This document shows, in pieces, positions 1-5,562 of a stretch of 5,562 nucleotides of DNA. Each line of letters starts with the position of its first letter. The stretch's first letter is position 1. The notes under the pieces were generated by a model. That model was given only the letters and a program-made list of their open reading frames with translations. It did not search any database and had not been told where the DNA came from. Both the position numbers and the translations under genes were made by a program. This DNA comes from Ornithinimicrobium sp. (GTDB lineage: Bacteria > Actinomycetota > Actinomycetes > Actinomycetales > Dermatophilaceae): contig JASKZT010000197.1 in assembly GCA_030145965.1 (NCBI GenBank), positions 1 through 5,562 of the forward strand, read 5' to 3'.

Positions 1-143
1 GCGATGGTCGCCACCAGGTCGAAGGCGTTGAGCTTGGCAAGGAGCCGTTTGCCCGCGAGCCGCAGGAGGAGCACCAGCGCGGCGTAGGAGGCGGTGCCCA
101 CCAGCAGGATGCGCAGGACCGCGGACCAGGAGTCGAACCACAT
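1..143 (-). CDS. DUF421 (YetF/YcaP-like) membrane protein, N-terminal part only
   Basis: Only the first 47 residues lie in the window; the rest runs off the left edge. The peptide starts MWFDSWSAVLRI, has one hydrophobic segment (about residues 9-30), then RLAGKRLLAKLNAFDLVATI. The pattern GKR-L--LN-FDLV-TI is the conserved entry to the DUF421 domain, found in small bacterial inner-membrane proteins such as Bacillus YetF, whose biochemical role is poorly defined. ATG at 143 is chosen because GAGGT lies 7 nt upstream and the family homology begins right there. The start lies in the same frame as the upstream oxidoreductase with no stop between, so this region could be made alone, as the end of a longer fusion, or both. 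Co-transcription with the oxidoreductase and permease is likely. Confidence 0.75.
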   Translation of the reverse strand, partial: MWFDSWSAVLRILLVGTASYAALVLLLRLAGKRLLAKLNAFDLVATI

Positions 144-1382
144 GGAGATGACCTCACGTCGTCGGGTCGGGCCTCCCTCAGGGTCTCCCGCGCGGCGTGG
201 GGGCGCACGGCAGAGGCGCGCGGGGTCCCCTGTGGTGGGGTCCTGGACCGCTAAGTCGCGCGAGGAGCGCCCGGCCCAGCCCGCCAGCAGCCCCAGGATG
301 TCCCGGGCGGCAGCACGCCCGGCCCGGTTGGCGCCGATGGTCGAGGAGGACGGGCCGTAGCCGACGAGGTGGACGCGCGGCTCGTCGGCGACCCGGGTGC
401 CGTCCATGGCGATGCCGCCGCCCGGCCCGCGCAGGTGCAGCGGCGCGAGATGGTCCAGGGCGGCGCGGAAGCCCGTGGCCCAGAGGATGACCTCCGCGCG
501 CAGGACCGTGCCGTCGGCCTGCCGCACCCCCTCGGGCACGATCTCGGTGAACATCGGCCGGCGGTCGAGCACCCCGCGCGCCGCGGCCTCCCGCAGCGAC
601 GGCGTCCGCAGCAGGCCCGTCACCGAGACGACGCTCAGGGGCGGCAGGCCCCGGGCCACCCGGTCCTCGACCATCGCCACGGCCGCGCGGCCGGCCTCGG
701 CGTCGAAGGGGGTGTCGCGCCACACCGGCTCGCGCCGGGTGAACCAGCTGGTGGTCGTCACCCGCGAGATCTCCTCCAGCAGCTGCACGGCGGAGATGCC
801 GCCGCCCACGACCACGACGTGCCGGCCCCGCAGCTCCTCGGCGGAGACGTAGTCGGCGACGTGCAGCTGCCGGCCGCGGAAGGTGTCGCGGCCGGGGTAG
901 AGAGGCCAGAAGGGGCGGGTCCAGGTGCCGGTCGCGTTGACGAGGACACGGGTCGACCACGTGCCGGACGAGGACCGGACCCGCAGCCGGCCGCGCGGGT
1001 CTGCGTCCTCCCGCTCCACGCGGGACACCCGGACCGGCCGCACCACGGCGAGGGCCAGCCGCTCCTCGTAGTCGGCGAAGTAACGGGTGACGAAGTCGGC
1101 GCTCGGCTCGCACGGGTCCACGTCGGGCGTCGGCATCCCGGGCAGCTCGCTGATGCCGTTGACGGTCGCCATCCGCAGGGAGCGCCACCGGTGCCGCCAG
1201 GCGCCGCCGGGGCCCTCCTCGGCGTCGAGGACGGCGTAGGTGCCAGGACCGCCCGGCGGCACGGCCTGCCCGAGCGGGACGAGGCCGCGGCGCTGCAGGT
1301 GGTAGGCCGCCGACAGCCCGGCCTGGCCGGCGCCGACGACGAGGACGTCGACGGCGCGCGGGACGTCAGCGTCGGCCGTCAC
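1..1382 (-). CDS. FMO-like NAD(P)/FAD-dependent oxidoreductase, frame open into DUF421 (3' end outside window)
   Basis: Predicted cytosolic flavoprotein that uses FAD and NAD(P)H, related to flavin-containing monooxygenases and putative flavoprotein oxidoreductases; the substrate is unknown. Visible features from the GTG at 1382: FAD Rossmann motif VVGAGQAG (residues 15-22), the GGAWRHRW segment (59-66), NAD(P) Rossmann motif GGGIS (193-197), ATGF (302-305), and the C-terminal FAD contact YGPSSSTIGANR (342-353). Relatives normally end soon after this last motif, near residue 366-380. Here no in-frame stop follows: the frame passes a TTA codon (254-252) and a 37-codon weakly biased stretch, then continues through the ATG at 143 into DUF421 sequence and off the edge (460 complete codons visible). 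Either this is a true fusion, or a stop was lost by mutation or sequence error. The GTG start overlaps the upstream permease by 17 nt, and no other start codon precedes the first Rossmann strand. Family call is firm; the 3' end is unresolved. Confidence 0.85.
   Translation of the reverse strand, partial: MTADADVPRAVDVLVVGAGQAGLSAAYHLQRRGLVPLGQAVPPGGPGTYAVLDAEEGPGGAWRHRWRSLRMATVNGISELPGMPTPDVDPCEPSADFVTRYFADYEERLALAVVRPVRVSRVEREDADPRGRLRVRSSSGTWSTRVLVNATGTWTRPFWPLYPGRDTFRGRQLHVADYVSAEELRGRHVVVVGGGISAVQLLEEISRVTTTSWFTRREPVWRDTPFDAEAGRAAVAMVEDRVARGLPPLSVVSVTGLLRTPSLREAAARGVLDRRPMFTEIVPEGVRQADGTVLRAEVILWATGFRAALDHLAPLHLRGPGGGIAMDGTRVADEPRVHLVGYGPSSSTIGANRAGRAAARDILGLLAGWAGRSSRDLAVQDPTTGDPARLCRAPPRRAGDPEGGPTRRREVISMWFDSWSAVLRILLVGTASYAALVLLLRLAGKRLLAKLNAFDLVATI
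144..254 (-). other. Weakly biased linker between oxidoreductase and DUF421 start (ancestral intergenic gap?)
   Basis: This is the stretch between the last family-like part of the oxidoreductase and the DUF421 ATG. Read in the oxidoreductase frame it gives 37 sense codons and no stop, but 10 of the 37 end in A or T (TTA, ACA, CCA, two CGA, two GGA, two CGT, one CCT), while neighbouring coding sequence almost never does. It contains the rare leucine codon TTA (254-252). In the next frame the same bases read TAG (253-251), so one base fewer upstream would terminate the oxidoreductase at residue 376, close to the usual family end. The likely reading is former intergenic DNA now read through. Confidence 0.5.
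151..155 (-). promoter_or_regulatory. Ribosome binding site for DUF421 protein
   Basis: GAGGT on the minus strand, 7 nt before the ATG at 143. This is the clearest Shine-Dalgarno sequence in the window, and it argues that the DUF421 protein is initiated independently even though the upstream frame is open through it. Confidence 0.6.
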
Positions 1383-2871
1383 CGGACAGGTGCCTCGGCC
1401 GCTGGAAGAAGAGCGCGAGCAGGGCACCGGTGAGGATGACCACGGCCGGCAGCAGCAGCGCCTCCGCCATGGCGCGGGACAGACCCTCCGCGGCCTCCGG
1501 AGGCAGCACCCCGCCGGAGCCGCCGCCCGGCGCGGCCGCGGTCCCGCTGCCACCACCGAGGTTGGCCGTGATCCGCCACTGCATGAGCACCGCGATCGTC
1601 GCGCTGCCGAGGACGGCACCCAGCTGCCGGGTCGTGTTGTAGACCCCGGAGCCGGCCCCGGCGCGGTCCATCGGCAGGTTGCGGGTCGCGGTCGTCGACA
1701 GCGGCCCCCAGATGAGCGGGTTGGCCACCCCCATGAGGAAGGACGCGACGACCGCCTGCCACAGCGGCGCCTCGGGGGTCATGACGCGGGTGAGCAGGAA
1801 GATGGCGGCGGCCAGGAGCGTGGTGCCCGACGCCACGAGGGTGCGAGGGTGCACGCGGTCGGTCAGGTGCCCCGCGAGCGGGGCCAGCACGAGCGACATG
1901 ATCGAGGACGGCGCCATGAGCAGCGCGGCCGCCGTGGGGGAGAGGCCTCGCACGTCCTGGGCCCAGATGTAGAACGGGAAGAACAGCGCGGTGACCGTGA
2001 AGCCCATCGTCATGATCGCGCCGGTGGCCAGGGAGAAGTTGCGGTCGGAGAAGAGCGACAGCGGCACCAGGGGGTCCTCCGGCGTGCGGGCCTGCCACCA
2101 GACGAAGGCCACGAGCAGCGCCACGCCCGTCACGAGCAGCGCGGGCACGCTGACCGGCCCCCAGATCCGGCCCCACCCGAAGTTCTGGCCCTCCTGGATC
2201 GCGAAGACCGCGCAGAAGAGGCCGACGGCGCTCAGCAGGACCCCGAGCAGGTCGAAGCGGTGCACCCGCGTCTCGAGACGGGGCACGAGCCGCGCGGCGA
2301 GCACCAGCCCCACGACCCCGACCGGCACGTTGACGAAGAAGATCCACTCCCACCCGAGGGAGTCGATGAGCAGGCCGCCCACGAGCGGACCGACGAGGGT
2401 CGCCACGCCCGCGGTCGCGCCCCACAGCGCCATCGCCTGCCCGCGCCGCTCGGCCGGGAACGTGCGGGTGATCACCGACATCGTCTGCGGCGTCATCATC
2501 GAGGCGCCCAGGCCCTGGACCGCCCGCGCGGCGACGAGGCCGCCGATGCCCAGGCCCAGCTCGCCGGACAGGCCGCACCACAGCGAGGCGAGGGTGAAGA
2601 CGGTCAGGCCGACGAGGTAGACGCGGCGCGGCCCGACCCGGTCCCCGAGACGCCCGGTCACGAGGAGCGGCACGGCGTAGGCGAGGAGGTAGGCGGAGGT
2701 GACCCAGAGCACCTCGTCGACCTCGGCGTCGAACGCCTGGATGAGCGAGGGGGTGGCGACCGAGACGATCGTGGAGTCCACCAGGATCATGAAGAACCCG
2801 ATGACGAGGGCCCACAGCGCGGGCCACGGGCTGCGCACCCCGGCAGCCGGGGCGGGGGCGGTCACGGACAC
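1366..2871 (-). CDS. DHA2-family (EmrB/QacA-type, 14-TM) MFS drug efflux transporter
   Basis: Integral membrane proton-coupled exporter of 501 residues, normal length for 14-helix DHA2 permeases. Visible motifs: LVDSTIVSVATPSL in helix 1 (30-43), motif A GRLGDRVGPRR (73-83), motif B RAVQGLGASM (116-125), motif C GPLVGGLL (161-168) followed by WEWIFFVNVPVG (174-185). These mark a multidrug-type antiporter; the substrate cannot be told. The loop before the last helix (about 437-466) is glycine-rich with GGGSG twice. The frame is open far upstream, but homology begins just before helix 1, so only GTG 2871 and GTG 2865 are credible. I chose 2871 because TACAGT lies exactly 6 nt upstream, as in leaderless actinobacterial genes; neither GTG has a good ribosome site. 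The 3' end overlaps the oxidoreductase start, so both are probably one operon. No adjacent regulator gene is visible. Confidence 0.92.
   Translation of the reverse strand: MSVTAPAPAAGVRSPWPALWALVIGFFMILVDSTIVSVATPSLIQAFDAEVDEVLWVTSAYLLAYAVPLLVTGRLGDRVGPRRVYLVGLTVFTLASLWCGLSGELGLGIGGLVAARAVQGLGASMMTPQTMSVITRTFPAERRGQAMALWGATAGVATLVGPLVGGLLIDSLGWEWIFFVNVPVGVVGLVLAARLVPRLETRVHRFDLLGVLLSAVGLFCAVFAIQEGQNFGWGRIWGPVSVPALLVTGVALLVAFVWWQARTPEDPLVPLSLFSDRNFSLATGAIMTMGFTVTALFFPFYIWAQDVRGLSPTAAALLMAPSSIMSLVLAPLAGHLTDRVHPRTLVASGTTLLAAAIFLLTRVMTPEAPLWQAVVASFLMGVANPLIWGPLSTTATRNLPMDRAGAGSGVYNTTRQLGAVLGSATIAVLMQWRITANLGGGSGTAAAPGGGSGGVLPPEAAEGLSRAMAEALLLPAVVILTGALLALFFQRPRHLSGDGRR
1393..1396 (-). promoter_or_regulatory. 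Possible ribosome binding site for the oxidoreductase
   Basis: GAGG on the minus strand inside the 3' end of the permease gene, 10 nt before the GTG at 1382. The spacing is slightly long, so coupling to permease translation through the 17-nt overlap may matter as much. Confidence 0.35.
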
Positions 2872-2872
2872 C

Positions 2873-2889
2873 CGGGAACTGTAGTCCCG
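2873..2889. repeat. Short inverted repeat over the permease -10
   Basis: CGGGA (2873-2877) and TCCCG (2885-2889) are perfect 5-bp arms around a 7-bp centre holding most of the permease -10. It could be an operator half-site pair, but such short GC arms are common by chance. Confidence 0.2.
2878..2883 (-). promoter_or_regulatory. -10 element (TACAGT) for the MFS permease, leaderless-type
   Basis: TACAGT matches TAnnnT and ends 6 nt before the GTG at 2871, so transcription would start at or within a base or two of the start codon. No convincing -35 hexamer is seen 16-18 nt upstream. The 27 bp between this element and the opposing -10 at 2911 must hold the -35 regions of both promoters. Confidence 0.55.
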
Positions 2890-2903
2890 CCCGACGGTCC
2901 TCG

Positions 2904-2917
2904 CACCGCATACGGTG
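2904..2917. repeat. Short inverted repeat over the amidohydrolase -10
   Basis: CACCG (2904-2908) and CGGTG (2913-2917) are perfect 5-bp arms with a 4-bp centre; the right arm overlaps the amidohydrolase -10. It is a possible operator, weakly supported because of its length and the base composition. Confidence 0.2.
2911..2916 (+). promoter_or_regulatory. -10 element (TACGGT) for the amidohydrolase, leaderless-type
   Basis: TACGGT fits TAnnnT and ends exactly 6 nt before the ATG at 2923, the same geometry as the divergent permease. Only a weak GGTGG lies upstream of the ATG and its spacing (4 nt) is short for a ribosome site, which favours leaderless initiation. No clear -35 is seen. Confidence 0.55.
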
Positions 2918-2922
2918 GGCCC

Positions 2923-4140
2923 ATGACGAGCACCCTCTTCCGCGGCGGTACGGTCCTCGACGGCACCGGCGCCGCACCCGCGCCCGCTGACGTCCACGTG
3001 GTCGACGGCCGGGTCGCCGAGGTCGGCGCCGGGCTGCAGGTCGACGCCGACGAGGTCGTCGACTGCGCCGGCGCGACCGTCCTGCCCGGGCTCTTCGACT
3101 GCCACGTCCACGTGATGATCGAGCAGCCCGACCTCATGCGGGTCCTGCAGACGCCGTTCTCGCTGCCGTTCTTCCAGGCCGTGCACCGCATGCGCGCGAC
3201 GCTGGAGACCGGCATCACCTGGGTCCGCGACGCCGGCGGCGCCGACCTGGGCGTCGCCGAGGCGGTGCGGCGCGGCCTCACGCCCGGGCCGCGCATGCAG
3301 ATCGCCATCGCCATGCTGAGCCAGACCGGCGGGCACGGCGACGACTGGCACGTCTGCGGCGCCGAGCTCGGCATCATGCCGACCCACCCGGGCACGCCGG
3401 GCCCGGTCGTCGACGGGCCGGAGGAGATGCGCAAGCGGGTCCGCGAGCTCGTCCGCGCCGGCGCCGACGTCATCAAGGTCGCCACGAGCGGCGGCGTCCT
3501 GTCGCCGCTGAGCAACCCCCTGCACGGTCACTTCCGCGACGACGAGATCGCCGCGCTCGTCACCGAGGCGTCCGCGGCCGGCCTCTACGTCATGGCGCAC
3601 GCCCAGGCCACGGACGGCATCAAGACCGCCGTCCGCGGCGGCATCCGCTCGATCGAGCACGGGATCTACCTCGACGACGAGGCGATCGACCTCATGCTCG
3701 AGCACGGCACCTGGCTCGTGCCGACCCTGTCGGCCCCCCGGGCGGTCCTCGCCCAGGCCGAGGCGGGCGGGGCGATCTCCGACCGGGTCCTCGCCAAGGC
3801 CCGGATGGTGGCCGAGGTCCACGACGACTCCTTCCGCCGGGCCGTCGAGGCGGGCGTGAAGGTCGCGATGGGCACCGACTCCGGCGTCGGCGTGCACGGC
3901 ACCAACCTCGAGGAGGTGCGCCTCATGGCCGGGCTCGGTATGGGCGCGCAGTCGGCCTGGGAGGCCACGACCCTCTCGGCGGCGCGGCTGCTGGGCGTCG
4001 AGGCAGACCACGGCAGCCTCGAGCCCGGCAAGGTCGGTGACGTCGTCGTCCTCGACGGCGCCTTCGACGACCTGGAAGGGCTGCGCGGCCGCGTCCGCTC
4101 GGTGCACCTCGCCGGCGTCCCCGTGCACGAGCGGGACTAG
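2923..4140 (+). CDS. Metal-dependent amidohydrolase (imidazolonepropionase/prolidase-like)
   Basis: Predicted cytosolic hydrolase of 405 residues with one or two active-site metals; relatives cleave cyclic amides or Xaa-Pro and similar dipeptides, but the substrate here is not evident. An N-terminal beta-sandwich strand set (about 1-55) leads into the TIM barrel at LPGLFDCHVHV. The full metal set is visible: H61 and H63 (HxH), K185 in VIKVATSGG (the lysine normally carboxylated), H226 in MAHAQ, H246 in IEHGIYLDD and D319 in GTDSG. The segment SQTGGHGDDWHVCG (133-146) resembles the TGGHGD signature of the prolidase-like clade. The C-terminus closes with the usual GSLEPGKVGDVVVLDG. No signal peptide. 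ATG 2923 is chosen because homology begins at once (LFRGGTVLDGTG) and a -10 hexamer precedes it. The frame is open upstream only as antisense of the permease. The quinone reductase follows after 10 nt. Confidence 0.92.
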   Translation: MTSTLFRGGTVLDGTGAAPAPADVHVVDGRVAEVGAGLQVDADEVVDCAGATVLPGLFDCHVHVMIEQPDLMRVLQTPFSLPFFQAVHRMRATLETGITWVRDAGGADLGVAEAVRRGLTPGPRMQIAIAMLSQTGGHGDDWHVCGAELGIMPTHPGTPGPVVDGPEEMRKRVRELVRAGADVIKVATSGGVLSPLSNPLHGHFRDDEIAALVTEASAAGLYVMAHAQATDGIKTAVRGGIRSIEHGIYLDDEAIDLMLEHGTWLVPTLSAPRAVLAQAEAGGAISDRVLAKARMVAEVHDDSFRRAVEAGVKVAMGTDSGVGVHGTNLEEVRLMAGLGMGAQSAWEATTLSAARLLGVEADHGSLEPGKVGDVVVLDGAFDDLEGLRGRVRSVHLAGVPVHERD

Positions 4141-4143
4141 GGT
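4138..4143 (+). promoter_or_regulatory. -10-like element (TAGGGT) for the quinone reductase, overlapping the upstream stop codon
   Basis: TAGGGT matches TAnnnT and ends 7 nt before the ATG at 4151; its first three bases are the amidohydrolase TAG stop. This could start a leaderless quinone reductase transcript. An alternative is that AGGG (4139-4142), 8 nt before the ATG, acts as a ribosome site on a read-through transcript. Confidence 0.45.
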
Positions 4144-4150
4144 CGACCCC

Positions 4151-5122
4151 ATGCGTGCCGTCATCGTGGAGCAGCCCGGAGGGCCCGAGGCCCTCACCCT
4201 CGTCGAGCGCGAGTCGCCCGAGCCCGGCCCCGGCGAGGTCCGCGTCGACCTCGCCGCCGGCGGCGTGAACTTCATCGACGTCTACCAACGCAGCGGCGTC
4301 TACCCCCGCCCGCTGCCCTTCGTGGGCGGCAACGAGGGCGCCGGCACCGTCTCCGCCGTCGGCGAGGGTGTCACCGGCCTCGTGCCGGGCGACCGGGTCG
4401 CGTGGGCGATGGTCGCCGGGACCGGCTACGCCGAGCAGGCCCTGGTGCCCGCCGACCGCCTGGTCCCGGTGCCCGACGGGCTGGGTCTCGACCTCGCCGC
4501 GGCGGCGATGCTCCAGGGCATGACCGCCCACTACCTCGTGACCTCGACCTTCCGGGCCGGGGAGGGGCAGACCGCGGTCGTCACCGCCGCGGCCGGCGGC
4601 GTCGGCCTGCTGCTGTGCCAGATGCTGCGCGACCGCGGCGTGCGCGTCATCGGCACCGTCGGCTCGTCCGAGAAGGCCGAGCTGGCCCGCGCCCACGGCG
4701 CCGCCGAGACCGTGCTCTACCGCGACGTCGACCTGGCCGCCGAGGTGGACCGGCTCACCGGTGGCGAGGGCGTCCACGTCGTCTACGACGGGGTCGGCGC
4801 CGACACCTTCGAGGCCGGCCTGTCGGTGCTGCGCCCGCGGGGCACCATGGTGCTCTTCGGCGCCGCGAGCGGCCCGGTGCCGCCGGTCGACCCGCAGCGG
4901 CTCAACGCGGGCGGTTCCCTCTTCCTCACCCGTCCCTCGCTGGCCCACTACGCCGCGGACCGGGAGGAGCTGCTGTGGCGCGCGCGCGAGGTGCTGGGCG
5001 CCGTCGCCGACGGCAGCCTCCAGGTGCGCGTCGGCGGCCGCTACCCGCTCGGCGAGGCGCGCCGCGCGCACGAGGACCTCGAGGGCGGCCGCACCACCGG
5101 CAAGCTCCTCCTCGTGCCCTGA
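4151..5122 (+). CDS. NADPH:quinone oxidoreductase (zeta-crystallin type, zinc-free MDR)
   Basis: Soluble reductase of 323 residues that transfers hydride from NADPH to quinones or other electrophilic carbonyl acceptors. It closely follows Escherichia coli Qor in length and order of motifs. Visible: GroES-like catalytic domain (about 1-130) with GGVNFIDVYQRSGVYP (37-52) holding the N40/D43/Y45/Y51 pocket residues, GGNEGAGTVSAVG (59-71) and GDRVAW; nucleotide domain with AAAGGVG (146-152) and IGTVGSSEKA (167-176), where K175 sits at the NADPH 2'-phosphate position of the family. LFLTRPSLAHY and a C-terminal TTGKLLLVP complete it. No structural or catalytic zinc cysteines. The histidine usual before AAAGGVG is T145 here. 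ATG 4151 gives the typical MRAV start. It lies 10 nt after the amidohydrolase and ends 10 nt before a convergent gene. Confidence 0.93.
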   Translation: MRAVIVEQPGGPEALTLVERESPEPGPGEVRVDLAAGGVNFIDVYQRSGVYPRPLPFVGGNEGAGTVSAVGEGVTGLVPGDRVAWAMVAGTGYAEQALVPADRLVPVPDGLGLDLAAAAMLQGMTAHYLVTSTFRAGEGQTAVVTAAAGGVGLLLCQMLRDRGVRVIGTVGSSEKAELARAHGAAETVLYRDVDLAAEVDRLTGGEGVHVVYDGVGADTFEAGLSVLRPRGTMVLFGAASGPVPPVDPQRLNAGGSLFLTRPSLAHYAADREELLWRAREVLGAVADGSLQVRVGGRYPLGEARRAHEDLEGGRTTGKLLLVP

Positions 5123-5129
5123 CGCCGCC

Positions 5130-5149
5130 CGGCTACCGCAGGTAGGCCG
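5130..5149. terminator. Hairpin at the convergent gene junction, possible terminator
   Basis: CGGCTACC (5130-5137), loop GCA, and GGTAGGCCG (5141-5149) form an 8-bp stem with one bulged G at 5146, starting 8 nt after the quinone reductase stop. It spans the stop and last codons of the opposing wall-protein gene. No T-run follows on the plus strand, so if it terminates it is of the U-less kind often proposed in actinobacteria. Confidence 0.3.
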
Positions 5150-5562
5150 AGAGCTGGCCGAAGGTCGTCTCGGTCACCGACCGCGGCCCGCCGAGCACGT
5201 GGATGGACCGCGGGGCCTGGCGCGTCAGCGCCGCCGCCGTGGACGTGTGCAGCTTCTCCCGGTTGGGCGTGAGGACGATGGGCACGCCCCGCAGCCCGCC
5301 GGCCAGCGCCGCCCCGACGAGGGCGTCGGCGAAGGTCTCGCCCGAGGCGACGTAGGCGGGGCCGCGGCCGGCGGGGAACTGCCCGGCCACCGCCGCCATC
5401 ACCTCGTAGCGGTCCGCGCCGCCGAGCCGGCGGTAGGTGCCGCTCGTGCTGAAGGTGGCGGCCTCCTGGGCGACCGTGTCGGAGACCGTCAGGGACCCGC
5501 CGAGGACGACGACCTCCTCCGGGCGCAGCCGTCGCAGCTGGGCGACGGTGGCCTCCTCGAGC
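5133..5562 (-). CDS. Cell wall-binding repeat 2 family protein, C-terminal part (5' end outside window)
   Basis: The last 142 residues of a longer protein; start and any signal peptide lie beyond the right edge. It shows cell wall-binding repeat 2 units (CW_binding_2, PF04122), which anchor secreted proteins to the Gram-positive wall by binding anionic wall polymers in clostridial relatives. Seen here: the end of one unit, LRPEEVVVLGGSLTVSDTV, then YRRLGGADRYEVMAAVA opening the next, then YVASGETFADALVGAALAGG, PIVLTP, and the closing SIHVLGGPRSVTETTFGQL before the final YLR. Because the repeats end the protein, any catalytic or adhesive domain would be N-terminal and unseen. The product should be exported. 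It is convergent with the quinone reductase and separated by 10 bp, so there is no reason to link their functions. Confidence 0.88.
   Translation of the reverse strand, partial: LEEATVAQLRRLRPEEVVVLGGSLTVSDTVAQEAATFSTSGTYRRLGGADRYEVMAAVAGQFPAGRGPAYVASGETFADALVGAALAGGLRGVPIVLTPNREKLHTSTAAALTRQAPRSIHVLGGPRSVTETTFGQLSAYLR

Noticed and set aside
227..249. Small stems (CCCC-n6-GGGG at 227-240 and GGTC-n3-GACC at 239-249) as a terminator after the oxidoreductase
   Set aside because: The arms are only 4 bp, the stems overlap each other, and no T-run follows; not enough to call a terminator.
178..1188. Minus-strand 336-codon ORF within the oxidoreductase gene
   Set aside because: It is an out-of-frame shadow: an arginine/proline-rich translation, whereas the other frame carries all the FAD and NAD(P) motifs.
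369..1433. Plus-strand 354-codon ORF opposite the oxidoreductase
   Set aside because: No motif or family resemblance; it mirrors the real minus-strand gene.
1390..2922. Long open plus-strand frame continuing upstream of the amidohydrolase, giving a 916-codon ORF
   Set aside because: It is antisense to the permease. Its translation is low-complexity (R, G, H, E, Q rich) with no family resemblance; stops are simply rare in this GC-rich sequence. Only the part from 2923 is real.
2872..4275. Minus-strand frame continuing upstream of the permease for about 468 codons
   Set aside because: It is antisense to the amidohydrolase and has no recognisable domain. The permease homology begins only next to GTG 2871.
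3923..5071. Minus-strand 382-codon ORF opposite the amidohydrolase end and the quinone reductase
   Set aside because: It is antisense to two well-supported genes and has shadow-like composition.
5133..5562. Short internal ATG start at 5399 for the wall-binding protein
   Set aside because: The frame and the repeat homology continue upstream to the window edge, so that methionine (in DRYEVMAAVA) is internal.

Overview
The window is GC-rich actinobacterial chromosome. Third codon positions are almost all G or C, GTG starts occur, and three start codons sit 6-7 nt after a TAnnnT hexamer, the layout of actinobacterial leaderless promoters. A wall protein with cell wall-binding repeats fits a Gram-positive host. 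Family-level resemblance suggests the Micrococcales (Intrasporangiaceae/Ornithinimicrobiaceae-like), but this is a guess. I see no mobile element, CRISPR array, tRNA or rRNA.

Layout: positions 1-2871 lie on the minus strand. A DHA2-type drug-efflux permease (2871 to 1366) overlaps by 17 nt the start of a flavin-dependent, FMO-like oxidoreductase (from 1382). The oxidoreductase frame has no stop. It runs through a poorly biased linker straight into the start of a DUF421/YetF-like membrane protein (ATG at 143) and off the window edge. Positions 2872-2922 form a 51-bp divergent promoter region with two back-to-back -10 motifs. Downstream on the plus strand are a metal-dependent amidohydrolase of the imidazolonepropionase/prolidase type (2923-4140) and a zinc-free NADPH:quinone reductase (4151-5122). 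The -10-like hexamer of the reductase contains the amidohydrolase stop codon. Convergent to these, on the minus strand, is the C-terminal end of a protein with cell wall-binding repeat 2 units (5133 to the right edge).

How they may work together: the permease and oxidoreductase are almost certainly co-transcribed and translationally coupled. The hydrolase and quinone reductase could share a transcript but also look separately initiated. The mix (efflux pump, flavoprotein, hydrolase, quinone reductase) suggests handling of small organic or redox-active compounds. No substrate can be read from the sequence and no regulator gene is present. Most of the window is ordinary. The points worth a second look are the missing stop between oxidoreductase and DUF421 protein, and the compact leaderless-style promoters. 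I found no convincing undescribed multi-gene system.
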